Assembly: GCA_034409055.1 (NCBI GenBank)
Contig: DAOUMU010000436.1
Coordinates: 1 to 45,091 of the forward strand
Length of the DNA: 45,091 nt
Source of the DNA: DAOUMU01 sp034409055
GTDB taxonomy: Bacteria > Chloroflexota > Anaerolineae > 4572-78 > J111
Direction of reading: 5' to 3'
Both the position numbers and the translations under genes were made by a program. Under the pieces are notes generated by a model. It worked only from the letters and a program-made list of their open reading frames with translations, made no database searches and had not been told where the DNA came from. Below are positions 24,945-33,067 of this stretch, piece by piece (the first letter of the stretch is position 1; every line of letters begins with the position of its first letter).

Positions 24945-26389
24945 TAACTTTAGCCGTTAAACAGGCGGACACTGCTCAAGTAAGCTACCAGCAGGCCCGT
25001 ATAGCCCATTGGAATGCAGTAGCCCGACAAGTGGATGTCTGGACAAGCTGGGGGGGGTATTATCACCAGCGCCTGGCGCAAGTTTATAAATTTCTAGTCG
25101 CTCCGGGACAGCGAGTCATTGAGCTTGGTTGTGGCCGAGGCGATTTGCTGGCAACACTTAACCCGGCCGAGGGAGTTGGGGTGGACTTTTCGAGTGAAAT
25201 GATCCGACGCGCTACCCAACGGCATCCAGAGCTTCGCTTTATTGAGGCCGACGTCCACAAACTTGATCTGGATGAGAAATTTGATGTCATTATTCTCTCT
25301 GATCTGATTAATGACCTGTGGGATGTACAAACAGTTTTTGAACAGATGGCGGAGTTAGCTAACCCTCATAGCCGTATCATTATCAATTCTTACAGTCGCT
25401 TATGGGAACCGCCGTTGGCAGTAGCAGAACGACTAAGGTTAGCCAAGCCAAATTTATATCAGAACTGGCTAACCGTAGAAGATATAGCCGGCCTGTTAAA
25501 CCTGGCTAACCTTGAGGTTATTCGACACTGGCAAGAAATCCTCTGGCCGTTACCAATACCGCTTCTGGACATCTTCTTCAATCGTTTTATGGCCAAAATC
25601 TGGCCGTTCAAGTACCTGGGCCTAACGAATTTTATTGTGGCCCGGCCTCAGCCTGAGCCATTGGAGAAAGAGCCATTAGTATCGGTTATTGTTCCAGCGC
25701 GCAATGAAGCCGGCAATGTTGACCAGATTTTTGCCCGCGTCCCGGAGATGGGGCGGGGGACAGAACTGGTGTTTGTCGAAGGCCACTCCCAAGACGATAC
25801 TTATGCCACGATCAAACGAACCATTACTGAACGCCCCGAGCGTCGATGTAAACTATTTCGCCAGACGGGGGTGGGCAAGGGCGATGCAGTCCGGCTGGGT
25901 TTTGCCCAGGCCAGTGGTGACATCCTGATGATCCTGGATGCAGACTTGACAGTACCGCCGGAAGATTTGCCTCGTTTCTATGAAGCCTTGCGCTCCGGTA
26001 AAGGTGAGTTTATCAACGGGGTGCGCCTGGTTTACCCAATGGAAAAACAAGCAATGCGTTTCATGAATCTATTGGGCAATAAGTTTTTTAGCCTCACCTT
26101 TTCTTGGCTGTTGGGACAACCGATCAAAGATACATTGTGTGGCACCAAAGTATTGTGGAAGTCCAGCTACGAGTTGATTGCGGCTAACCGAGCCTACTTT
26201 GGCGAGTTCGATCCCTTTGGCGATTTTGATCTGTTGTTTGGTGCGGCCAAGCTGAGCCTGAAAATCGTGGATTTGCCAATCCGCTACCGGGAACGCACTT
26301 ATGGCAGTACCAACATTCAGCGCTGGCGGCATGGCTGGTTGCTGTTGAAAATGGTCCTGTTTGCTGCCGCTCGCATTAAATTTACGTGA
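24941..26389 (+). CDS. Methyltransferase-GT2 fusion protein
   Basis: 482 residues from ATG 24941, which overlaps the upstream stop as ATGA. Residues about 1-225 are a class I methyltransferase: SAM loop ELGCGRGD (61-68), GVDFSSEMI, DVIILSDLIND. From about 246 a GT2/DPM1-like domain starts with VSVIVPARNEAGN, followed by FVEGHSQDDT, GVGKGDAVRLGF and the metal site DAD near residue 332 (ILDADLTVPPED). The tail DTLCGTKVLWK and YRERTYGSTNI is typical of polyprenyl-phosphate sugar synthases. One polypeptide would thus methylate and transfer a sugar, plausibly making a lipid-linked donor for the GT-C enzymes. No membrane helices are obvious apart from a hydrophobic C-terminus. Confidence 0.85.
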   Translation: MITLAVKQADTAQVSYQQARIAHWNAVARQVDVWTSWGGYYHQRLAQVYKFLVAPGQRVIELGCGRGDLLATLNPAEGVGVDFSSEMIRRATQRHPELRFIEADVHKLDLDEKFDVIILSDLINDLWDVQTVFEQMAELANPHSRIIINSYSRLWEPPLAVAERLRLAKPNLYQNWLTVEDIAGLLNLANLEVIRHWQEILWPLPIPLLDIFFNRFMAKIWPFKYLGLTNFIVARPQPEPLEKEPLVSVIVPARNEAGNVDQIFARVPEMGRGTELVFVEGHSQDDTYATIKRTITERPERRCKLFRQTGVGKGDAVRLGFAQASGDILMILDADLTVPPEDLPRFYEALRSGKGEFINGVRLVYPMEKQAMRFMNLLGNKFFSLTFSWLLGQPIKDTLCGTKVLWKSSYELIAANRAYFGEFDPFGDFDLLFGAAKLSLKIVDLPIRYRERTYGSTNIQRWRHGWLLLKMVLFAAARIKFT

Positions 26390-27168
26390 CACATAAGTCC
26401 AGAAAGGTGATTGTGATCGACGATATGGATTCAATACGGGCCAGGCATGAAATTACCCACGGCAAAAGGCTGGCCGAGAGTGCCCCAGAACTGATTTGGG
26501 GGTGGGGCACACCGGCCGGACGGCTGCGGGCCAAACGTCGAGCCGGGTTGATCGCCGCTGGGGCGGGGCTAGGACCGAGAATGCGTGCTCTGGAAATCGG
26601 TTGCGGGACAGGAATTTTCACCGAAATGTTTGTACAAACCGGTACTCAAATAGTGGCTGTGGATATCTCGGCCGAGTTACTCGATAAAGCTCGCTCGAGA
26701 GGCTTACCGGCAGATAAGGTGCGGTTCCTGGAGAAGCGATTCGAGGACTGTGATGTGGATGGTCCCTTTGATGCGGTAATCGGCTCATCAGTTTTGCATC
26801 ATCTTGACATCGAGGCCGCGCTGGATAAAATCTATCAGTTGCTTAAACCGGCCGGGGTGTTGAGTTTTGCCGAGCCGAATATGCTCAACCCACAGATTAT
26901 GCTCCAGAAAAATATACCCTGGCTTAAAGAACGGATGGGTGACTCGCCAGATGAAACCGCGTTTATTCGCTGGCAGTTCTGCTCTCTTTTGTGGCAAGCG
27001 GGTTTTGAAGAGGTGGAAATTACGCCCTTTGATTGGCTGCATCCTGCTACCCCTGTAGCCTTGATTAATATGGTCAGACAAACGGGCCGGTGGCTAGAAA
27101 AAATACCGGTTTTGCGCGAGTTTGCCGGCTCATTATATATTCGTGCCTACCGGCCACTGATCCAGTAG
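26386..27168 (+). CDS. Class I SAM-dependent methyltransferase
   Basis: 260 residues from GTG 26386, which overlaps the upstream stop as GTGA. SAM loop EIGCGTGIF (70-78), AVDISAELLDKAR, GSSVLHHLDIEAAL and LKPAGVLSFAEPNM: the Methyltransf_11/25 pattern. The C-terminal region (FDWLHPATPVALI) is hydrophobic. Last gene of the + operon from 22712. Probably modifies a sugar or lipid intermediate made by the preceding fusion protein; substrate unknown. Confidence 0.85.
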   Translation: MTHKSRKVIVIDDMDSIRARHEITHGKRLAESAPELIWGWGTPAGRLRAKRRAGLIAAGAGLGPRMRALEIGCGTGIFTEMFVQTGTQIVAVDISAELLDKARSRGLPADKVRFLEKRFEDCDVDGPFDAVIGSSVLHHLDIEAALDKIYQLLKPAGVLSFAEPNMLNPQIMLQKNIPWLKERMGDSPDETAFIRWQFCSLLWQAGFEEVEITPFDWLHPATPVALINMVRQTGRWLEKIPVLREFAGSLYIRAYRPLIQ

Positions 27169-27287
27169 AACAATCCGCTGACTGAAACCATGGACTAAAA
27201 ACGCTGTGAACCAAATAAAAGATGCATTGAAAATGGTTAATTATAAAGAATACTAACTAACTGACCACTTCTTTTTTCTTGATATAA

Positions 27288-29681
27288 ATGCAACCCACAT
27301 TGACTAAACTAAACTCGAAATTAAAATGGTCATCAATGGCTGTAGCCACATACGTTTTGATCTTCTTGGCCACGCGATTGATAAATTTAAAATCTTTTCC
27401 TGTATTTGGTGATGAAACTTCATATATTCTCTATGCTCGATCAACTGTGAATGGTGATCTTTTTGCCGGATTAAGGGCTTCATTGAGGCTCACCCATATC
27501 TGGCTTATTGTTATTTCCTTACAACTTTTTAGTGATCCGTTATTGGCAGCCCGGGTTGTATCAGTGTTATCTGGACTGATAGGAGGGGGAGTTTATTACA
27601 AACTTGCAGTGATGCTTTATCCAGGTCGTCGAATTGGTTATACAGCGGCACTGTTTTATTTACTTTGTCCTTTTGCCTTATTCTATGACCGGATGGCCGT
27701 CACAGATAGTTTACTAACAATGCTGATAGGGATCAGCCTAATACTGAGTGTTCAACTATGGCAAGCCCCTTCAGTCAAATGGTCATTAGCTCTAGGGGTT
27801 GCATTTGGATTAGCTACTCTAACAAAAGCTTACGCGGCTCTATATTACGCAACGCCAATTTTACTTTGGCTCTTTCTTGGCAGGAAGATCAGTTGGAGCA
27901 GGATAGCAAAACTGATGACCATAGTTTACACTGTTACATTATTGGCCTGGCTACCAACTTTTATTGTTGCTCAAGGAATTACTGAAAATAGTATTTCTCA
28001 CCTAACTATTACCACTTCCTCCAAAGCTGGCTTCTTTGAATTCTTTTGGGATAACCTGTTGTTAGCCGCTGAGTGGCTGAGTGCCTACCTCACTTTACCT
28101 GTGGCTGGTTTTTTAATTGTCATGATGGTGATGGTTATCCTAAAACGGGATAAACTCGGTTTCATCATGACGATTTTACTCGGTGGTCATCTGGTGTTCT
28201 TTACAATTGCCTTCACCCGTTGGTATCCTCGATACTTGCTGCCAACAATCGTACCCATAAGTGTTATATTTGCCAGGGGTATTGATTATTTGGTTCAGGT
28301 TACCTTTTCCTTAATTGAGAAGATCAGCCATAAAAGTATCCGCTCATCTGTATCTAATTTAGTGCTGCAAGGAACTATTTTCCTGGTTCTTTTTATGCCT
28401 GCCTTATTGTTTGATTATTTAATCATAACTGCACCCATCCGGGCTCCGTTTCCAGTTATAGATAAGTGGCAATATTTTGGCGGACCATATGCAGGCTATG
28501 GCTTAAAAGAGAGCGCCCGATTTATTGAACAGATGACAGAACAATATCCAAAGCTAACAGTTTTAACTGGTCCACATTCTCTTGATATACACGGTATGAG
28601 TTTATATCTACTGGATTCGGAGAAGGTTTCTATTGAAACAATCAATGATTTTGATGTAAATGCAATCCGACGTTTAGATACCTATGCTAGAGAAGGACCA
28701 ACACTGACTATTAGAACTTCTGATGTAAATAACAATGATAGTGAGTTCCTTCTTCCTGATGGTTCCAGGCATCCCCAGGCATGGCAAATTGCCTATTTCC
28801 CAAAACCAAGTTTTCAAACAGAATTTGAGTCATACGAATGGCTACGCCTACCGAATAGCCTTCGCCAGGACGCCCTGAGTACCTTGCAAATGGAAATTGA
28901 TTTATATCAATGGGTTCTGCCACCGGATTTCGCCATTCGCTGGTTTCAGCAGGGAGGGGATAGCGATCCCAGAATCGCTTGGCACGCCTCGGACACGTTG
29001 GTGACCGCCACCGGAGGGGTATTGCTTGATTGGTCCCAAATCCCTGCTTCAACTTCAGAAGGTTTGCCACAATCGTTGACCGCAGCAAATGTTGAGTATG
29101 TTTTGGCCACGCCTGAACTAATCAGCCATCAACCCGGCCTGTTCGCCCCCTTTATGGCAACAGACGGCGAACGTTTGAGATTAAGTCAATTGCCACCGGG
29201 CTGGTGGTTGGCTTTTGTTTATCCCGACATCAACTGTCAGTGGTGTCTCTTTCAACTGAGGCCACCTGAGCACCCAACCCAGGTAATCTTTGGTGAGCGT
29301 ATTGAATTGACCGGTTATGATGTTTCAGCCACGGCGTTATCACCTGGCGACTCTTTGCATATCACTTTATATTGGAGTAGTTTAGGGCCACTGCCGGAGT
29401 CGTATCTCATCTTTGTTCACTTATTAGATACGAACGGCAGCCTGGTCGGACAGGTCGATGAACTTCCATTTCAGGGTAAATGGCTCACTAATCAGTGGCG
29501 GGCTGGGGACAGGTTGGCCGATCGACACACGTTAAGATTAGATCCAACCCTGCCGAGGGGTGATTATACCATTTTGGTTGGCCTGTATAACCCTGCGGAT
29601 TTGGAGAGAATGCCTGCATATGCGGAGCAAAATCCGGTTTTAGATAACGCGGTCACGCTCACGACACTTTCTATTCAGTAG
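27288..29681 (+). CDS. GT39-type membrane glycosyltransferase with a C-terminal beta-domain; mosaic composition
   Basis: 797 residues. The outer loop has PVFGDETSY (D42, E43), the GT39 acid; about 11 helices follow, with YDRMAVTDSLL in the third loop. Residues about 400-650 form an outer domain with an AANVEYVLATPE sensor-like stretch, and 661-797 the locus-wide beta-sandwich (LTGYDVSATALSPGD, LIFVHLLDTNGSLVGQ, ILVGLYNPADLERMP). The gene is AT-rich up to about 28850 and GC-richer after it: hand counts are 18 of 60 G+C at 28621-28680 but 34 of 60 at 28921-28980. This hints at recombination between a foreign catalytic part and a resident C-terminus. Confidence 0.8.
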   Translation: MQPTLTKLNSKLKWSSMAVATYVLIFLATRLINLKSFPVFGDETSYILYARSTVNGDLFAGLRASLRLTHIWLIVISLQLFSDPLLAARVVSVLSGLIGGGVYYKLAVMLYPGRRIGYTAALFYLLCPFALFYDRMAVTDSLLTMLIGISLILSVQLWQAPSVKWSLALGVAFGLATLTKAYAALYYATPILLWLFLGRKISWSRIAKLMTIVYTVTLLAWLPTFIVAQGITENSISHLTITTSSKAGFFEFFWDNLLLAAEWLSAYLTLPVAGFLIVMMVMVILKRDKLGFIMTILLGGHLVFFTIAFTRWYPRYLLPTIVPISVIFARGIDYLVQVTFSLIEKISHKSIRSSVSNLVLQGTIFLVLFMPALLFDYLIITAPIRAPFPVIDKWQYFGGPYAGYGLKESARFIEQMTEQYPKLTVLTGPHSLDIHGMSLYLLDSEKVSIETINDFDVNAIRRLDTYAREGPTLTIRTSDVNNNDSEFLLPDGSRHPQAWQIAYFPKPSFQTEFESYEWLRLPNSLRQDALSTLQMEIDLYQWVLPPDFAIRWFQQGGDSDPRIAWHASDTLVTATGGVLLDWSQIPASTSEGLPQSLTAANVEYVLATPELISHQPGLFAPFMATDGERLRLSQLPPGWWLAFVYPDINCQWCLFQLRPPEHPTQVIFGERIELTGYDVSATALSPGDSLHITLYWSSLGPLPESYLIFVHLLDTNGSLVGQVDELPFQGKWLTNQWRAGDRLADRHTLRLDPTLPRGDYTILVGLYNPADLERMPAYAEQNPVLDNAVTLTTLSIQ

Positions 29682-29704
29682 AAATTTTCAATGCTTTTGA
29701 CATA

Positions 29705-30952
29705 TTATTCAACCTTAAAAAGGTCGTTTTGAGCTAACCATTGAGCCAGTATATCAGCCACGACACGATTGCCTTCAGCGTTCCAATGACCCTCGCCAAG
29801 CAAATAAAGCGGCATACCATTGGCAGCCAGATATTCAATCATAGGTGGGGTTAAGTCGATAAATGGAACATTTTGACTGTTAAGAAATTCGGCCAGGGCC
29901 TGATTGGGGCGATTAAGTTGCGCTTCGACAAAGGTGGGGTTGTCTGTCAAAAAGATTTCCTGTTCTGCTGGCGAGAGGGCTCCCAACCGCACGATGATTT
30001 CGGGACTGATGATGGCTACGGCAAACTGAGCCCCATCGGCCTCAACTTCCCGCTGTAATTGGACGATTATGGCCTGGGTGGTCTGCCAGGCTTGGGCTAG
30101 TTCAACTTCGTCGTTGGCAAGGTAGAGGGCCGCGTAGGAAGTGGGATAGGCCCGGCCAAACTGCTGGCGCGGTCGCTTAGCGACAATCAACGGCTCGATT
30201 TGTTGATACAGGCGTGAGTATTGATAAAGCTTTCCCAGGCTGTTAATCAGGATTCGTCGGGCCGGTGAGCAATTATTTTGTAGGTGGCTGATACCGGGCG
30301 CATAAGTGAGCGGATTGGGATTCAGCTCGCCATCGCACAAGACCAGGTAGGGCGTATAGCAATTGAAGCCTTGAACGGTCATCGCATTGCCGGGTAAGTT
30401 GTCCAAAAAATCGTTACCAATGAAAAACATGAGTAACACCAAATCTGGTTGAAAACGCCGCCCCTGCTCCCGGTAATAGATAAGTTGTTGGTTGGTCCCC
30501 CAGTTGACGACACCACTGCTGATTACCTCAAAATAAAGTTGACTCGTTTGTGTTCTCTCATTAAGATAGTCTTCCAAAATTTGATGAGCGGTTGAGGCTT
30601 CACTCACTTGGACGGCGTGGACAAAGGAGTCACCTAACATAAGAATACGAAAGGTGTTGGGTGCTTTTTCCGGCGTATGTTCAGTGTCGTGCATGCCCAG
30701 CGAGTTAAAGGTTAATTCCTGTCGAAAATTTGGGTCCTCCAAAACCCCTTGAAAGTTTGGCGCGCCGGTCCACCCCAACCTATGATGACATGCAAAGATT
30801 TTGCCAAGGTCTGCATTATGGGGGGGAGGCAAAAAGCGGGCCACGATCTCAAGGAAAAAAAGGGTGATGCACACGCTGACCAGGGCTAACAAAAACCCGC
30901 TCACTGCTTGCTTACTGCGTGATTTACTGTTTGAAAAGGTTTGTCGAGACAT
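29705..30952 (-). CDS. Membrane-anchored extracytoplasmic SGNH-hydrolase-like protein
   Basis: 415 residues. One helix near the start (about 17-38), then an outer SGNH domain: LMLGDSFVHAVQV (nucleophile serine), ISSGVVNWG, FFIGNDF for the GxND block, and GEGHWN at the usual Asp-x-His site. Here the acid is Glu instead of the Asp seen in both paralogs. The four conserved cysteines are present. Likely acts on acyl groups of an extracellular glycan. It is divergent from the GT39 gene at 30974 with only 21 bases between the start codons, so at least one promoter must lie inside the other gene's coding region. Confidence 0.8.
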   Translation of the reverse strand: MSRQTFSNSKSRSKQAVSGFLLALVSVCITLFFLEIVARFLPPPHNADLGKIFACHHRLGWTGAPNFQGVLEDPNFRQELTFNSLGMHDTEHTPEKAPNTFRILMLGDSFVHAVQVSEASTAHQILEDYLNERTQTSQLYFEVISSGVVNWGTNQQLIYYREQGRRFQPDLVLLMFFIGNDFLDNLPGNAMTVQGFNCYTPYLVLCDGELNPNPLTYAPGISHLQNNCSPARRILINSLGKLYQYSRLYQQIEPLIVAKRPRQQFGRAYPTSYAALYLANDEVELAQAWQTTQAIIVQLQREVEADGAQFAVAIISPEIIVRLGALSPAEQEIFLTDNPTFVEAQLNRPNQALAEFLNSQNVPFIDLTPPMIEYLAANGMPLYLLGEGHWNAEGNRVVADILAQWLAQNDLFKVE

Positions 30953-30973
30953 AAATTGGTTTAGTTCCCAATA

Positions 30974-33067
30974 ATGAATTCAAAACGGGTCATTCAACAC
31001 ATTCTACTGCTTTTTATCTTGCTATTAGCCTTCTCCATCCGTCTGGCCCATTTGGCTGAGATTAGAGGCGCTATGCCTGATACCCCCACCTTCTTCTGTG
31101 GGGCAGATGCGGCCACGTACGATGGTCAAGCTCAGGCTGCTTTAATTGGGGGCTGGCCTGGAGATAGCCATTTTAATCCGGCCCCCCTTTATTCTTTTTA
31201 CTTGGCCTTTGCTTATAGGATTTTTGGGATTAATTACCTTATCCCCTTAATCATTCAGATGTTACTCGATGTTGTAACTTGTGCAGCTATTTACTGGATT
31301 GGCAAATCGATCTTCTCTCCGTTAACCGGCTTCTTAGCTGCTTTGGGAGTGGCTTTATACGGTACGCTTATCTCCCACGAGATGTGTTATTTTCAGGTGG
31401 CCCTCACCACCCCCCTACTGGTTTTATCGTTTTACTTCCTCCTAAAGTTTTATCATTCAAGGCAGGCGCCATATCTTGCTGTTTCAGGAGTTATGTTGGG
31501 ACTGTGTGCTCTAAGCCGTCCGACGATGCTGGTGTTAATCCCCGTCATCTTAATTTGGTTCCTGGCAGAAGAAAAATCTTTTTACCAATTTATCCAAAAG
31601 AGCGCCTGGTTTGTAATTGCTCTGATCCTGGTCATCTGTCCAATTACCCTCCATAATTATCGGGCTACCGGCAGAATTATACTGATTTCGGATCAGGGTC
31701 CAAGTAATTTTTACTTTGGTAATAATCCCTACTCTACTGGCATCGGTCCCCACGGCGTAGCGGGACAATTCGCTCAGCGAGTCGGAGAAGTGTTTGCTTT
31801 TGCTTCAGAATTTAATGAGGTTGAGGCAAAAGTTGCTGCTGGTGAAACAACTTATCTCAAACAGGTAATCGATTATATTTCCGAGTACCCCTGGGATTGG
31901 CTCGAATTAACACCCCAGAAGATATACTTGATATTTTTGGAACCAGACTGGAAGTTGACCTTGACCAGCTTTGTCTATGCCAATTCCTCCGCTACTTTCA
32001 AAAGTTCGATCTATTTGCAACTGTTGCCAACTGAGTGGGCCGCTCTGGTGATAGCCAGTTTGCTCGCTCTAGTTTTTGGGCGAAATCGCCTTACCTTTTT
32101 CTTTTGGCTAGCAATTTTGGCCGTTAGTGCGACTATGATGATCTTTTTTGTAAAGGTCAGGTTTCGATTACCCTTAGCCCCGTTTTTGCTTTTGTTATCG
32201 TTTGCTTTGGTCACAGCCGGAAGGGATTGGTTTCATCGAGACCCTCGTAAATTTGTCATTGTTTTGTTGATTCTACTGGCACTATACCCTTTTGTCCCCA
32301 GTCTGTTGCTTTTTATCGTCTTGTATGCAATTATCAGCTTATTTCCTTATCAAGATAGCCGCTTCCTATGGCCGCTTCGCTGGCCAATCGTGGCCGGCTG
32401 GAGTTACGTCGTGGTCGTTAGTTTTGCTTTGCAGATGTTTGCCCTGCATAGGTCTAATGCCCAAATTCAAAACAATTTTACCGGCCCGGAAATATGGGGA
32501 CCCGTTATGATTGGGCAAACCTTCTCACCCAATTGTGACGGCCTCCATCAAATCGAAGTTCAATTATCAAGGTCCAGTTTTAGACACGATCAACCCTACT
32601 ATTTTCATCTGGTTAGAGATTTGAACCTGACAGACGAGATTTACTCAACCCAATTTGCAGTAGATGACGTTGGCAGATGGACTCGTAAAAAATTCAGCTT
32701 TCCCCCACAACCTCATTCCCAGCAACAAACCTATTTTTTCTATATTCACTCCCCAAACTCTCATCTCGGCAACAGTGTTACGGTTCGTCTTAACCCTGAT
32801 CTGCCGACAATTTATGGGCGCTACCCGCACGGCAGCATCTATGCCGGTAATGGGGCTGGACTTCAGCCATTTCCAGCCGATTTGACCTTTGTCGCCTACT
32901 GCCAGGAAAGTTTGGACCGGTTATTCGCCAGAACAACCCAGGCTCTGGCTGCTTCAGGACCGGGGTTTCTGGGCTATCCTGCTGTTTACGCCGCTATATT
33001 TTTTCTGCATGTGCTTCTTTTAATCGTTTCCCTGCTGAAAATAGGGTTGAATATTATCAAACGTTAG
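30974..33067 (+). CDS. GT39-like membrane glycosyltransferase (family A)
   Basis: 697 residues, full-length member of family A. Outer-loop motif FCGADA (C42, D45); after the helices HNYRATGRIILISDQ and GNNPYSTG; a beta-domain with NCDGLHQI and AYC; and a final membrane helix (about 670-690) that the 14220 paralog lacks. No repeat insertion, so it serves as the reference for recognising those in 14220. Divergent from an SGNH gene, while the third family A gene (37170) directly follows one: the two families seem to travel together. Sugar donor and acceptor unknown. Its stop overlaps the convergent gene at 33064 by four bases. Confidence 0.8.
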   Translation: MNSKRVIQHILLLFILLLAFSIRLAHLAEIRGAMPDTPTFFCGADAATYDGQAQAALIGGWPGDSHFNPAPLYSFYLAFAYRIFGINYLIPLIIQMLLDVVTCAAIYWIGKSIFSPLTGFLAALGVALYGTLISHEMCYFQVALTTPLLVLSFYFLLKFYHSRQAPYLAVSGVMLGLCALSRPTMLVLIPVILIWFLAEEKSFYQFIQKSAWFVIALILVICPITLHNYRATGRIILISDQGPSNFYFGNNPYSTGIGPHGVAGQFAQRVGEVFAFASEFNEVEAKVAAGETTYLKQVIDYISEYPWDWLELTPQKIYLIFLEPDWKLTLTSFVYANSSATFKSSIYLQLLPTEWAALVIASLLALVFGRNRLTFFFWLAILAVSATMMIFFVKVRFRLPLAPFLLLLSFALVTAGRDWFHRDPRKFVIVLLILLALYPFVPSLLLFIVLYAIISLFPYQDSRFLWPLRWPIVAGWSYVVVVSFALQMFALHRSNAQIQNNFTGPEIWGPVMIGQTFSPNCDGLHQIEVQLSRSSFRHDQPYYFHLVRDLNLTDEIYSTQFAVDDVGRWTRKKFSFPPQPHSQQQTYFFYIHSPNSHLGNSVTVRLNPDLPTIYGRYPHGSIYAGNGAGLQPFPADLTFVAYCQESLDRLFARTTQALAASGPGFLGYPAVYAAIFFLHVLLLIVSLLKIGLNIIKR

